From Oceanobacter sp045430275 (GTDB lineage Bacteria > Pseudomonadota > Gammaproteobacteria > Pseudomonadales > Oceanobacteraceae): DNA of 64,000 nt. The number at the start of each line of letters is the position of its first letter. Within the stretch, counting starts at the first letter, position 1. The notes beneath the pieces are model-generated. The model was not told where the DNA came from. It made no database searches and saw nothing but the letters and a program-made list of their open reading frames with translations. The DNA lies in assembly GCA_045430275.1 (NCBI GenBank), contig JAILXU010000016.1, forward strand, positions 1 to 64,000, written 5' to 3'. Below are positions 33,099 to 42,165 of the stretch, piece after piece. Both the position numbers and the translations under genes were made by a program.

Positions 33099-34349
33099 AT
33101 GTCTGCATTCCATTATTGCGATGGCGTCCTGAACGCCGAAAACCTGCCCCTGACTGCCTTGGCCGAACAATACGGTACGCCTTTGTATGTGTATTCACGG
33201 GCGGCCTTTGAACAACACTTTCAGGCTTACCACCACGCTTTGGGCGATTGGCCTCATCTGGTGTGTTATGCCGTCAAAGCCAATTCCAACCTTGCCGTGC
33301 TCAATGTGCTTGCTCGGCTGGGTGCCGGTTTTGACATCGTCAGCCAGGGTGAACTGGAACGCGTCCTTGCGGCGGGTGGTGATCCAGCCAAGGTGGTGTT
33401 TTCCGGTGTCGGCAAACAACCCCAGGAAATGGTTCGTGCTCTGGAAGTTGGCGTTGGCTGTTTCAATGTTGAATCTGAAGCCGAATTACAACGCCTGAGC
33501 CAGGTTGCTTCTGAGCTGGGGCGCGTGGCACCGGTATCGGTTCGCGTCAATCCGGATGTCGACGCCCAGACCCACCCATACATTTCTACCGGTCTGAAAG
33601 ACAACAAATTTGGTATCGACATCAATCAGGCAGCCGACGTATATGCTCTGGCCGCCAGCTTGCCCGGTATTCAGGTCGTCGGCGTCGATTGTCACATTGG
33701 CAGCCAGCTCACCGAAATATCGCCCTTTCTGGATGCACTGGATCGGGTGCTGGCACTGGTCGACGAACTGGCTGAACAAGGCATCCAGATTAAACATCTG
33801 GATCTGGGTGGTGGCCTTGGTGTGGTGTATCAAGATGAACAACCCGCCACACCAGAAGAGTACATCAGCGCCGTCAAGGCACGCCTGGGCGACCGTACGT
33901 TCAAGTTAATCTTTGAACCAGGGCGCTCCATTGCCGCCAATGCCGGGGTTTTCCTGACTCGGGTTGAGTACCTGAAACTCAACGATCATAAGAACTTCGC
34001 CATCATCGATGCGGCCATGAATGACCTGATTCGCCCGGCCCTGTATTCCGCCTGGCAAGACATAAAACCGGTCGTTGAAGCGTCGGAAGAACCGGTGCGC
34101 CAATACGACCTGGTCGGGCCAATTTGTGAAACCGGCGACTTTATTGGCAAAGATCGCAATCTGGCGCTCAAGTCAGGCGACTTGCTGGCAGTGATGTCTG
34201 CAGGCGCATACGGTTTTGTCATGGCTTCCAACTACAATACTCGTGGTCGCCCGGCTGAAATAATGGTTGATGGCGATCAGGCGACTCTGGTACGCGAGCG
34301 CGAATCACTGATGTCATTGTTTGCCAACGAATCTCTGCTACCGGAATAA
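33099..34349 (+). CDS. lysA: diaminopimelate decarboxylase
   Basis: Last step of lysine synthesis, PLP-dependent. 416 residues with the PLP-lysine segment CYAVKANSN near residue 57, GVDCHIGSQLTE, LDLGGGLGV, EPGRSIAANAG and GPICETGDF. Normal family length. Confidence 0.95.
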   Translation: MSAFHYCDGVLNAENLPLTALAEQYGTPLYVYSRAAFEQHFQAYHHALGDWPHLVCYAVKANSNLAVLNVLARLGAGFDIVSQGELERVLAAGGDPAKVVFSGVGKQPQEMVRALEVGVGCFNVESEAELQRLSQVASELGRVAPVSVRVNPDVDAQTHPYISTGLKDNKFGIDINQAADVYALAASLPGIQVVGVDCHIGSQLTEISPFLDALDRVLALVDELAEQGIQIKHLDLGGGLGVVYQDEQPATPEEYISAVKARLGDRTFKLIFEPGRSIAANAGVFLTRVEYLKLNDHKNFAIIDAAMNDLIRPALYSAWQDIKPVVEASEEPVRQYDLVGPICETGDFIGKDRNLALKSGDLLAVMSAGAYGFVMASNYNTRGRPAEIMVDGDQATLVRERESLMSLFANESLLPE

Positions 34350-34353
34350 TCCC

Positions 34354-35184
34354 ATGCGCGTTAAGTTCACCAAGATGCATGGCATCGGCAACGACTTTGT
34401 TGTGCTCGACATGGTCACACAAACCGGGCGCATTCGGCCCGAGCGCGTGCGGGAATTGTCCGACCGTAACTTCGGCATTGGTTTTGACCAGCTTCTCGTG
34501 GTTGAACGACCAACCCGCACCGACACCGACTTCCGCTATCGCATTTTTAATGCCGATGGCAGCGAAGTTGAGAACTGCGGTAACGGTGCTCGCTGCTTTG
34601 CTCGTTTTGTCTACGATCAGAACCTGACGGGCAAACACGACATTCGTGTTGAAACCGCAAGCGGTATCATGGAGCTGCACCTGACCAACGATCATCAGGT
34701 GGTGGTTGATATGGGTGCGCCCATTCTGGAGCCTGCCCAAATCCCTCTGGCAGCGGAACAATTTATGCCGGAGTATCGCCGGGACTTACCAGAGTTGGGT
34801 GAAGTGCGTTTTGGCGCGGTTTCCATGGGCAACCCACATGCGGTTATTCGTGTTGATAACATCGACACCGCACCGGTTGAGCGCTGGGGGCCGGTTATTG
34901 AGCACTGTGAATACTTTCCGAATCGGGTTAATGTCGGCTTTATGGAAGTGGTATCCGAACATGAAATCCGCTTGCGCGTTTTTGAACGCGGTTCAGGTGA
35001 AACACTTGCCTGCGGCACAGGCGCTTGCGCTGCTGTCGTATCCGGCCAGCTACGTGGCTGGCTACAGCCTGGCGTCAAGGTTCGCCTGCCGGGTGGTGAG
35101 TTGTTCATCCAGTGGGACGGCCAGTCAAGCGTCAAAATGACCGGGCCTGCGGAAACCGTTTTCGACGGACGAGTAAACCTGTAA
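34354..35184 (+). CDS. dapF: diaminopimelate epimerase
   Basis: Converts LL- to meso-diaminopimelate. 276 residues from ATG 34354, which gives the standard start RVKFTKMHGIGNDFVV. The two catalytic cysteines are in ENCGNGARC (near residue 73) and ACGTGAC (near residue 217). Four bases after lysA. Confidence 0.95.
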   Translation: MRVKFTKMHGIGNDFVVLDMVTQTGRIRPERVRELSDRNFGIGFDQLLVVERPTRTDTDFRYRIFNADGSEVENCGNGARCFARFVYDQNLTGKHDIRVETASGIMELHLTNDHQVVVDMGAPILEPAQIPLAAEQFMPEYRRDLPELGEVRFGAVSMGNPHAVIRVDNIDTAPVERWGPVIEHCEYFPNRVNVGFMEVVSEHEIRLRVFERGSGETLACGTGACAAVVSGQLRGWLQPGVKVRLPGGELFIQWDGQSSVKMTGPAETVFDGRVNL

Positions 35185-35210
35185 AACCAATTGTTGACAG
35201 GAATGATTCC

Positions 35211-35885
35211 ATGACCGAATCGCATCAGGTCTCTGCAACGGATGTCGCGCATTACCTGAAAGACAATCCGGATTTTTTTGTTGGCCGGGATGAGCTGCTG
35301 GCAGAGTTACGGATACCCCACGATTCCGGCGGGGCGACCAGCCTGATTGAGCGGCAGCTACAGGTACATCGCGAGCGCAATCAGGATTTGGCGGATCGTC
35401 TTTACAATCTGCTCAAAAATGCCCGCAACAATGACAAGATCTTTCTGCGCATGCGGCGTCTGGTTTTGGCACTGATTGAGGCCAATAGCTGGGCCAATAT
35501 TTATGCTGCCCTGGATGATTCGCTGCGCACCGACTTCGGCGTAGATGGCTGGGCGATGGCCCACTTCACCGAACGTCGTCTGGAAGCACCCTTGACGGCC
35601 ATCAAAGAGCCAACCCAGCAACGCAAAATATTGAAACTGTTCAATGGCCGCAAAGCCATTTGCGGTAATTTCAGTGCAGAAGAGGTCGCCCTGCTGATGT
35701 CGGCTCCCATGCCATCGGCCAAATCCATCGCGGCGGCGCGAATCAGCGGCCAGGACAACAACGGCATTCTGGTGCTGGCCAGTAAGGATGCCGAGCACTA
35801 TCGCAGCTCGACCGACACGCTGTTTCTGGACTACCTGGCCGAAGTCCTGGCGTTGCGACTGCAGCAAACACCGGTATTGAGGTAA
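35211..35885 (+). CDS. DUF484 family protein
   Basis: 224 residues: N-terminal VAHYLKDNPDFFVGRDELLAEL, then SLIERQLQVHRERN and a GAF-like C-terminal domain. ATG 35211 is chosen over an earlier in-frame start inside dapF because AGGA precedes it and the family starts there. Function unknown; in pseudomonads it is followed by the recombinase gene xerC, which is absent here. Confidence 0.85.
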   Translation: MTESHQVSATDVAHYLKDNPDFFVGRDELLAELRIPHDSGGATSLIERQLQVHRERNQDLADRLYNLLKNARNNDKIFLRMRRLVLALIEANSWANIYAALDDSLRTDFGVDGWAMAHFTERRLEAPLTAIKEPTQQRKILKLFNGRKAICGNFSAEEVALLMSAPMPSAKSIAAARISGQDNNGILVLASKDAEHYRSSTDTLFLDYLAEVLALRLQQTPVLR

Positions 35886-35888
35886 GTT

Positions 35889-36590
35889 GTGACGATTCAG
35901 GTATTGACCTTCGACCTCGACAATACGCTCTGGGAAACCGACCCGGTGATCGTCCGTGCGGAACAGGCCAGTTATCATAAACTGCTGCACCTCTGCCCCC
36001 GCGTTGCCGACCTGTACACGCTGGAAGGGGTTCGTGAGTACAAGGGCCAACTGGCGGAGTGCTACCCGACGCTGGCTCCACAAATATCCAGGCTGCGCTA
36101 TGAAACCCTGCGCCGAATAGTCCTTCAAACCGGGGCTGATCCTGACAAGGCTGCCAGCATCGCCACTGCTGCTTTCAATACGTTTATGGAAGAACGCAGC
36201 AACCTGACGCTGTTCGATGGCGCACTGGACGCGCTGAAACAACTGGCTCAGCACTTTCCTCTGATTGCGCTAACCAACGGCAATGCCAGCCTGCAGGCCG
36301 TCGGTCTGGATCATCTGTTTTGCGCTCATTTCAGTGCCGAGAACGTTGGGGCTGCCAAGCCGGAACCCGACATGTTTCAGGCGGCGCTTGAGCATCAAAA
36401 CGTCCAGCCTCATCAGTGCCTGCACATTGGCGATCACCCACACCAGGATGTGGATGCAGCGCGTCAACTGGGCTTTCATACGCTTTGGGTCAACGTACTG
36501 GGTCAAGCCTGGCCGGATGAGCTGGCCGCTCCCAGCCATCAGATTCAGCATTTGAATGAGCTGGTTTCTGCCATCAAAACCTATCAATAA
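35889..36590 (+). CDS. HAD-family phosphatase (YigB-like)
   Basis: 233 residues with all HAD motifs: DLDNTLW (9-15), LTNGN near residue 129, the lysine in GAAKPEPDMF and IGDHPHQDVDAA. E. coli YigB dephosphorylates a riboflavin precursor (and other phosphosugars), so a similar role is likely but not proven. GTG start, 3 bases after the DUF484 stop, in the position where pseudomonads have this gene after xerC. Confidence 0.8.
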   Translation: MTIQVLTFDLDNTLWETDPVIVRAEQASYHKLLHLCPRVADLYTLEGVREYKGQLAECYPTLAPQISRLRYETLRRIVLQTGADPDKAASIATAAFNTFMEERSNLTLFDGALDALKQLAQHFPLIALTNGNASLQAVGLDHLFCAHFSAENVGAAKPEPDMFQAALEHQNVQPHQCLHIGDHPHQDVDAARQLGFHTLWVNVLGQAWPDELAAPSHQIQHLNELVSAIKTYQ

Positions 36591-36632
36591 TGCCTTTTTA
36601 ATACATTCCCACTAACATCGTCAGACCAGAGG

Positions 36633-38540
36633 CTAATCCGCCTCAGGCATCAGATAGGTGTAGGCCTGCAGGGACTCCACCAGCTCCTTTTGAAACAGCT
36701 GCTTGTCCTGACGATTCAAGGTACTGGCAGCCACCTGCTTCAGGAGTCGTTCCCGAATCTCTTCCGGGTCAAAATTGACGTAATCCAGCACGTCAGCAAT
36801 GGTATCGCCCTGAATCGCGTGCGTGAGCTGATAGCCACCCTGATCATCCAGAATCACATCCACCGAGTCGGTATCTCCGAACAGATTGTGCATATCGCCC
36901 AGTATTTCCTGATACGCCCCCACCATAAAGAAAGCCAGCAGCTCTCCGCGCTCTATCGACGGCAATGGCAAGCCTGAAGCAACCCCCTCACTGTCCACGT
37001 ATTCATCAATCCGGCCATCCGAATCACAGGTAATATCCTGCAAAACCGCACGGTGTGGCATTGGCTCGTGCAGCCCCCGAATCGGCAAAATCGGGAAAAT
37101 CTGGTCAATGCCCCAGACATCCGGCAACGACTGGAACAGCGAGAAGTTCACAAAAACCTTGTCCGACTGGCGCTCTTGCAGTTCATCCAGCAGCATTCGA
37201 TGACTGCGATTCAACGGGTTCAACTGACGCATCAGTAAACGACAGGCTCGGGCGTACAGGGTTTCGGCATCGGCACGCTGTTGCAGGGACACCACTCCCA
37301 GACTGAACGCCGCATAGGTGTCTTCCATCGCCTGCTGAATCCGGTGGTGTAATTCCGTCAAGGTGCCCGCCGCCAGCCGTTGCTGCAACAACCCCTCAGC
37401 CCACTTCAACTCTTTCAGACTGGCAGGGGCCAGCTCACTGACGTCGCACTGCTCGCCATCCAGCGGTGCTTCATGGTCAATGATTTCAGCCAACAAGACT
37501 GCGTGGTGGGCGGTCATGGCTCGCCCGGACTCGGTGATGATGTGCGGCTGACGCACGCCGGTTTCATCGCATACGGCCTTGATCATGCCCACGACTTTGC
37601 GGGCGTATTCCGCCATGGTGTAGTTCATTGAGCAGTAACTGCGGGAACCTGTTCCCTCATAATCCACGCCCAGGCCACCGCCAACATCCAGCCAGCGAAC
37701 ATCCACGCCAATGGCCACCAGCTCCGAGAAAATCCGGCTGCATTCGGCCATGCCAGTGTGAATGTCATGAATATTGGCCAACTGGGAACCCAGATGAAAA
37801 TGGAGTAATTGCAGCGTGCTCAGTTGGTTGCGCTGCTTCAACTGTTCAATCATCAGCAAAATCTGGCTGGCCGACAGACCAAACTTGGATTTTTCACCTC
37901 CCGTATTCTGCCAATTACCCTTGCCGATGGTCGCCAGCCTAGCCCTCACGCCCAACCGGGGAGCAACACCCACCCGTTCGGATTCGGCCAGAATCAGCGG
38001 TAACTCAGACAGTTTCTCTACCACCAGAAACACCTGATGCCCCAGCTTCTCCGCCATCAAGGCCAGACGAATAAAGTGCGCGTCTTTATAACCATTACAA
38101 ACGATCGTGGCGGGCTGTTGCTGTACCTGCGCCAGAATCGCAATCAGTTCCGGCTTGCTACCCGCTTCCAGACCAATACGTTCAACCCCGGCCCGTTGCT
38201 GACCACGAACGATTTGCTCCACCACCGGTTGCTGCTGGTTCACCTTGATGGGATAGACCGGCGTAAATCCGCCTTGATAGTCGCACTCCTGACGCGCTTG
38301 TCGAAAGGCTTCCACCAGACTGGCAACCCGATGGTGCAAAATACCGGGAAACCGCACCAGAGCTGGAAGTCGCAACCCGGCGGCACGCAATTCGGTAGCC
38401 AGTTCTGGCAAATGCACATGGTTCGCCTGGGTCGGCTCAGGATGAATGCATAACGCTCCTGCATCATTCACACGAACGTAGCCGTCACTCCAGCGCGACA
38501 GGTTATAGACATCATCAGGTGCAATAGGGCGAGTGGTCAT
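36633..38540 (-). CDS. speA: biosynthetic arginine decarboxylase
   Basis: Makes agmatine from arginine for polyamine synthesis. 635 residues, PLP-dependent fold III: YPIKVNQQ with the PLP lysine, VCNGYKD, HFHLGSQLANI, and LDVGGGLGVDYEG. ATG 38540 gives the family start (ddvYNLSRWSDGYVRV); the longer frame is not supported. Divergent from speE. Confidence 0.93.
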   Translation of the reverse strand: MTTRPIAPDDVYNLSRWSDGYVRVNDAGALCIHPEPTQANHVHLPELATELRAAGLRLPALVRFPGILHHRVASLVEAFRQARQECDYQGGFTPVYPIKVNQQQPVVEQIVRGQQRAGVERIGLEAGSKPELIAILAQVQQQPATIVCNGYKDAHFIRLALMAEKLGHQVFLVVEKLSELPLILAESERVGVAPRLGVRARLATIGKGNWQNTGGEKSKFGLSASQILLMIEQLKQRNQLSTLQLLHFHLGSQLANIHDIHTGMAECSRIFSELVAIGVDVRWLDVGGGLGVDYEGTGSRSYCSMNYTMAEYARKVVGMIKAVCDETGVRQPHIITESGRAMTAHHAVLLAEIIDHEAPLDGEQCDVSELAPASLKELKWAEGLLQQRLAAGTLTELHHRIQQAMEDTYAAFSLGVVSLQQRADAETLYARACRLLMRQLNPLNRSHRMLLDELQERQSDKVFVNFSLFQSLPDVWGIDQIFPILPIRGLHEPMPHRAVLQDITCDSDGRIDEYVDSEGVASGLPLPSIERGELLAFFMVGAYQEILGDMHNLFGDTDSVDVILDDQGGYQLTHAIQGDTIADVLDYVNFDPEEIRERLLKQVAASTLNRQDKQLFQKELVESLQAYTYLMPEAD

Positions 38541-38753
38541 TCTTGGTCCTGTTGACAGATTCTCTTGGCGAGAACTCAAGGTTAAGGTAAGGTTCCGCGC
38601 GATTGACTGGTGAAGTTTCAAGGCCACCAGAACGGCTCTCTGACAGCCCCGCAATCATCCGTAAACCCGTTTTCCGGGCGCTTACAGACTCCGACATCCC
38701 ACCTTCCGGGCGGGCGCCAATTTTAAAGAACATCGCATCGTTTGAGTATCCAT

Positions 38754-39623
38754 ATGACACAACCATTACAAGATGGCTGGTTTACCGAGGTCTTCGACCA
38801 GCAGGGATCGGCTTTTTCACTCAAGATTTCCGAACAACTGGACAGCGTTCAGAGTGAATTCCAGCGTATCGATATTTATCAGACCGAGACCTTTGGCAAA
38901 TTAATGGTCATCGATGGCTGCACCATGGTGTCAACGCGTGAGAATTTTGTGTACCACGAAATGATGTCTCATGTGGCGCTGTTTACGCATGCTGCACCAA
39001 AGCGTGTGGCCATCATTGGCGGTGGCGACTGCGGTACCTTGCGCGAAGTCCTGAAGCACGATAGCGTCACCCAGGTCTGGCAAATTGATATTGATGAGCA
39101 AGTTACCCGAATGGCTGAAAAGCACTTCCCGGAACTGTGTGAATCCAATGACGATCCTCGCGCCCACATCCTGTTTGACGATGGCATTCAGTGGGTCAAG
39201 GACTGTGAGCCAGAATCCCTCGATGTCATTATTATCGACAGCACCGACCCGGTTGGCCCGGCAGAGGGGCTGTTTGCAGTGGACTTCTACCGTGACTGTT
39301 TCCGCGCCCTGGCTCCCGAAGGTATTGTGGTTCAGCAGTCTGAATCACCGCTGTATCACAGTAAAACCATCATTCGGAATATCCACAAGGACATGGCGAC
39401 TGTCGGTGCCAGCACCAGCCATACTATTGCTTTCCCGCAGGTGATTTACCCCTCCGGCTGGTGGAGCTGCACACTGGCCAGCAAGGGTGGCGATGCCACC
39501 AGCTTCCGCATTGAAGACTCCGCCAACAAGGCATTTCGTACGGAATACTACAATGCCGAAATGCACGCTGCCGGACTGGCACTGCCGGAGTTCATGCGTC
39601 GAGACCTGGAACTGGAAGACTGA
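38754..39623 (+). CDS. speE: spermidine synthase
   Basis: 290 residues: GWFTEVF, QRIDIYQTETFGKLMVIDG, the nucleotide site VAIIGGGDCGTLREV, IDIDEQV and DSTDPVGPAEGLF. It transfers aminopropyl groups to putrescine. ATG 38754 is preferred over the TTG at 38742. Divergent from speA, which joins both polyamine steps at one intergenic region. Confidence 0.93.
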   Translation: MTQPLQDGWFTEVFDQQGSAFSLKISEQLDSVQSEFQRIDIYQTETFGKLMVIDGCTMVSTRENFVYHEMMSHVALFTHAAPKRVAIIGGGDCGTLREVLKHDSVTQVWQIDIDEQVTRMAEKHFPELCESNDDPRAHILFDDGIQWVKDCEPESLDVIIIDSTDPVGPAEGLFAVDFYRDCFRALAPEGIVVQQSESPLYHSKTIIRNIHKDMATVGASTSHTIAFPQVIYPSGWWSCTLASKGGDATSFRIEDSANKAFRTEYYNAEMHAAGLALPEFMRRDLELED

Positions 39624-39637
39624 TTTTCCATCTTTCA

Positions 39638-39679
39638 GACACAAAAAAGCCGCGCTCATCAACGCGGCTTTTTTGTGTC
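39638..39679 (+). terminator. bidirectional terminator between speE and cytochrome c5 gene
   Basis: A long perfect stem: GACACAAAAAAGCCGCG pairs with CGCGGCTTTTTTGTGTC around CTCATCAA. The A and T tracts in the arms let it serve both the speE (plus) and the converging cytochrome (minus) transcripts. Confidence 0.92.
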
Positions 39680-39701
39680 AGTATCGAATCAGATCGAATA
39701 C

Positions 39702-40106
39702 TTACTCACGGCCAGACATGTACTTGATCGCAGCCAGGATCTCATCGTCTGAACAGTTCATACAGTTGCCTTTTGGCGGCATGCTGTTGATACCGTTGAT
39801 GGCATTCTGCCAGGTCTCATCCATGCCTTTGCTCAGACGCTCGTCCCAGGCTGCAACATCGCCATTTTTTGGAGCACCCAGAACGCCTGCGGTATGACAA
39901 GCACCACAGGCAGCGCCATAGACTTCTTCACCGGAACGAGGGCCAGCAGCGGCGACAACCGCACCACCACATTCAGCACCCACACACACTTCACCAACAG
40001 GCTTGATGCGTTCACGAATTTTATCTTCCTGGGAATCAGCAGCAGCGTAGGCTTGCGCAGCAAACACGGTAGCGGCAGCCACGATCAGGGCTTTCAGTTG
40101 TTTCAC
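39702..40106 (-). CDS. cytochrome c5 family protein
   Basis: 134 residues. Signal peptide (MKQLKALIVAAATVFAAQAYA), a class I c-type haem site CGACH near residue 67 and the axial methionine in INSMPPKGNC. The cysteine pair in GNCMNC is a c5 feature. Periplasmic electron carrier; partner not shown by context. Confidence 0.85.
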   Translation of the reverse strand: MKQLKALIVAAATVFAAQAYAAADSQEDKIRERIKPVGEVCVGAECGGAVVAAAGPRSGEEVYGAACGACHTAGVLGAPKNGDVAAWDERLSKGMDETWQNAINGINSMPPKGNCMNCSDDEILAAIKYMSGRE

Positions 40107-40419
40107 AGAACTGTCCTCATTAAGCTAAGACGGCTTATTAAAAGTTTTTAAACGCGCGAATTATAACGGTATTTACCGGGGGTTTGAAATCAGCAGCCAT
40201 GACCGATAGCCCATCTTACCGCCCTATATCAAGCAATATACCCAGCACTTTGGTGACTTTCACCGCTGTATTCCTCGATTAGCCACCGCCATTCGCCATT
40301 CGTCGCACACTCGACTGCCCGCATTTCCCCCCCAAAAGCAGGGATTTAAATACGGGGAACCTGTATTGCAAAAAAGACACCAAGCGATAGAGTGACCGCT
40401 CATCTCTGAGGATCAGACC
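40107..40419 (-). promoter_or_regulatory. intergenic region with cytochrome c5 promoter
   Basis: On the minus strand TATAAT (40160-40165) lies 17 bases from TTCAAA (40183-40188), a good sigma-70 promoter about 54 bases before the cytochrome gene. The remaining bases up to ynbE (40420) hold no gene; no ydbH remnant was recognised. Confidence 0.55.
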
Positions 40420-40602
40420 ATGCACAGCCTGCTACCCGCACTCGCCTTGTCCGTACTGGCCCTGTCGGCCTGTACTGTCAAATTGGCCGCACCGGAAAAA
40501 CCCATCACGATCAACCTGAACGTCAAAATCGAACACGAAGTTCGTATCAAGGTTGAAAAAGATCTGGAACAATTATTTGAACAACAAGACGGCCTGTTCT
40601 GA
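40420..40602 (+). CDS. ynbE: YnbE family lipoprotein
   Basis: 60 residues: signal peptide with lipobox LSAC (cysteine 18), then APEKPITINLNVKIEHEVRIKVEKDLEQLF, the family signature. In E. coli YnbE is an outer-membrane lipoprotein that joins YdbH to bridge the envelope for phospholipid transport. A ydbL gene follows after 24 bases, but no ydbH is present upstream. Confidence 0.85.
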   Translation: MHSLLPALALSVLALSACTVKLAAPEKPITINLNVKIEHEVRIKVEKDLEQLFEQQDGLF

Positions 40603-40626
40603 GGCTCACACCGGGAAGGAATGATC

Positions 40627-40944
40627 ATGCACAAGTTTTTGACTCTGCTTACCTGCTGTCTGTTCAGCCTGTCGGTCTGGGCACTGGATCTGGACAGCGC
40701 CAAGCAACAAGGTCTGATTGGTGAACAAATGAATGGCTACCTTGGTCTGGTCGATACCGGCAACAGCGCCGCCGCCACCTTGATCCGCGACATCAATCGC
40801 AAGCGCAAGAGCCACTATCAAGGCATTGCCAACAAGCAAAACACGGCACTGGATAACATCGAAAAAATTGCCGGAGAGAAGCTGAGCCTGCGAGCCAAAG
40901 CCGCTGGCCAATACTACCAGAGCAACAGCGGCTGGGAGCGATAG
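40627..40944 (+). CDS. ydbL: YdbL family periplasmic protein (DUF1318)
   Basis: About 105 residues: signal peptide ending SVWA, then GLIGEQMNGYLGLV and RDINRKRKSHYQGIA, typical of DUF1318. ATG 40627 is preferred since AAGGA ends 6 bases before it; the ATG at 40621 is too close. YdbL regulates the YdbH-YnbE bridge in E. coli. Confidence 0.85.
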   Translation: MHKFLTLLTCCLFSLSVWALDLDSAKQQGLIGEQMNGYLGLVDTGNSAAATLIRDINRKRKSHYQGIANKQNTALDNIEKIAGEKLSLRAKAAGQYYQSNSGWER

Positions 40945-41199
40945 CACCTCCGTCACCTGAATCAGCAAGTCTCGCTCTGGATACCTGCATTATTAAGGGA
41001 TTTGAGCGAGCCGCCCTCGCTTTCAGGGTTCACTGAGCCATTCCCCTGACCGACACACCGTCAAGAACAGAAACCCTGACCCGTTAAGCGCCGATACATC
41101 TTCCCCAGAGACAACCTTCCTCAGAACCCGTGCAGATTGATTGTCGCCGCGGTGCCTTTTGTTTACTATGCGCCAGACCTGAGAGAGAGGTCATGGAAC

Positions 41200-41679
41200 A
41201 TGAACAGAGTTGTCTACCCCGGAACATTCGATCCCATTACCAATGGGCACATGGATCTTGTTGAACGTGCATCACGCATGTTCGATCACATCATTGTTGC
41301 GGTTGCTGATAATCCCAAAAAGAAACCCCTGCTGGATCTGGAAGAACGCGTAGGGCTTGCCAGAGAAGTACTCGGACACCTTGATAACGTCGAAGTGACC
41401 GGCTTTAACTCCCTGTTGGCCAACTTTGTGCATGAACACAATGTGAATATTATCCTGCGGGGCCTGCGCGCCGTGTCGGATTTTGAATACGAATTCCAGC
41501 TAGCCAACATGAACCGGGTTCTGGCTCCGACCGTCGAAAGCCTGTTTTTAACCCCGGCTGAAAAATACTCCTATATTTCATCAACGCTGGTGAGAGAAAT
41601 TTCCGCTCTGCATGGTGACGTCAGCAATTTCGTCCACCCGGTCGTTGCCGATGCCCTGCATGCGCGAATGCAATCCTGA
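41200..41679 (+). CDS. coaD: phosphopantetheine adenylyltransferase
   Basis: Fourth step of coenzyme A synthesis. 159 residues: RVVYPGTFDPITNGHMDLVERA with the TxGH nucleotide motif, ILRGLRAVSDFEYE and YISSTLVREI. ATG 41200 is preceded by GAGAGAGG and gives the family start. Confidence 0.95.
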   Translation: MNRVVYPGTFDPITNGHMDLVERASRMFDHIIVAVADNPKKKPLLDLEERVGLAREVLGHLDNVEVTGFNSLLANFVHEHNVNIILRGLRAVSDFEYEFQLANMNRVLAPTVESLFLTPAEKYSYISSTLVREISALHGDVSNFVHPVVADALHARMQS

Positions 41680-41703
41680 TTAATATCCTGATGGAGGATA
41701 ACC

Positions 41704-41961
41704 ATGGCACTGATCATCACTGACGAATGCATCAACTGCGATGTCTGCGAACCTGAATGCCCTAATGAAGCCATCTCTGCCGGAGACGAGATTTACGAGA
41801 TTGAACCATCCAAGTGCACCGAGTGCGTTGGTCACTACGACGAGCCACAGTGCCAACTGGTGTGCCCGGTTGATTGCATCCCCCAGGATACAAACAACAT
41901 GGAAACCCAGGAAGAACTGGAAACCAAGTATGAGCTTCTGACCGGCAACAAGGTCGCTTGA
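41704..41961 (+). CDS. YfhL family 2[4Fe-4S] ferredoxin
   Basis: 85 residues. The first cluster motif is CINCDVCEPECP. The second is CTECVGHYDEPQC followed by CPVDC, with the longer spacing typical of the Alvin/YfhL class of low-potential ferredoxins. It follows coaD after 24 bases, as in pseudomonads. Confidence 0.93.
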   Translation: MALIITDECINCDVCEPECPNEAISAGDEIYEIEPSKCTECVGHYDEPQCQLVCPVDCIPQDTNNMETQEELETKYELLTGNKVA

Positions 41962-41969
41962 TCCGATTG

Positions 41970-41990
41970 GGCAGGAAATGATTTCCTGCC
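41970..41990 (+). terminator. stem-loop after the ferredoxin gene
   Basis: Perfect 9-bp stem GGCAGGAAA/TTTCCTGCC with a 3-base loop, 8 bases after the stop. No clean T run follows, so termination is probable but not certain. Confidence 0.55.
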
Positions 41991-42165
41991 TGTCACCCCT
42001 TCTTTGTGATCCCTCTGATTTTTGACACTCCTTCTTTGTTGACACCCCAACGCAGTACACAGAACAGATAATTCCCTGGATCGACTTGATGCCAATGACG
42101 GCCTCTCACACACTAACGTTCCTATTTTCCTATCCATGACAGGCCCTCACGGCCAAAGGTATCTC

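Noticed and set aside
35358..36254. 298-residue frame on the minus strand.
   Set aside because: Antisense to DUF484 and the HAD gene, both of which have clear family motifs.
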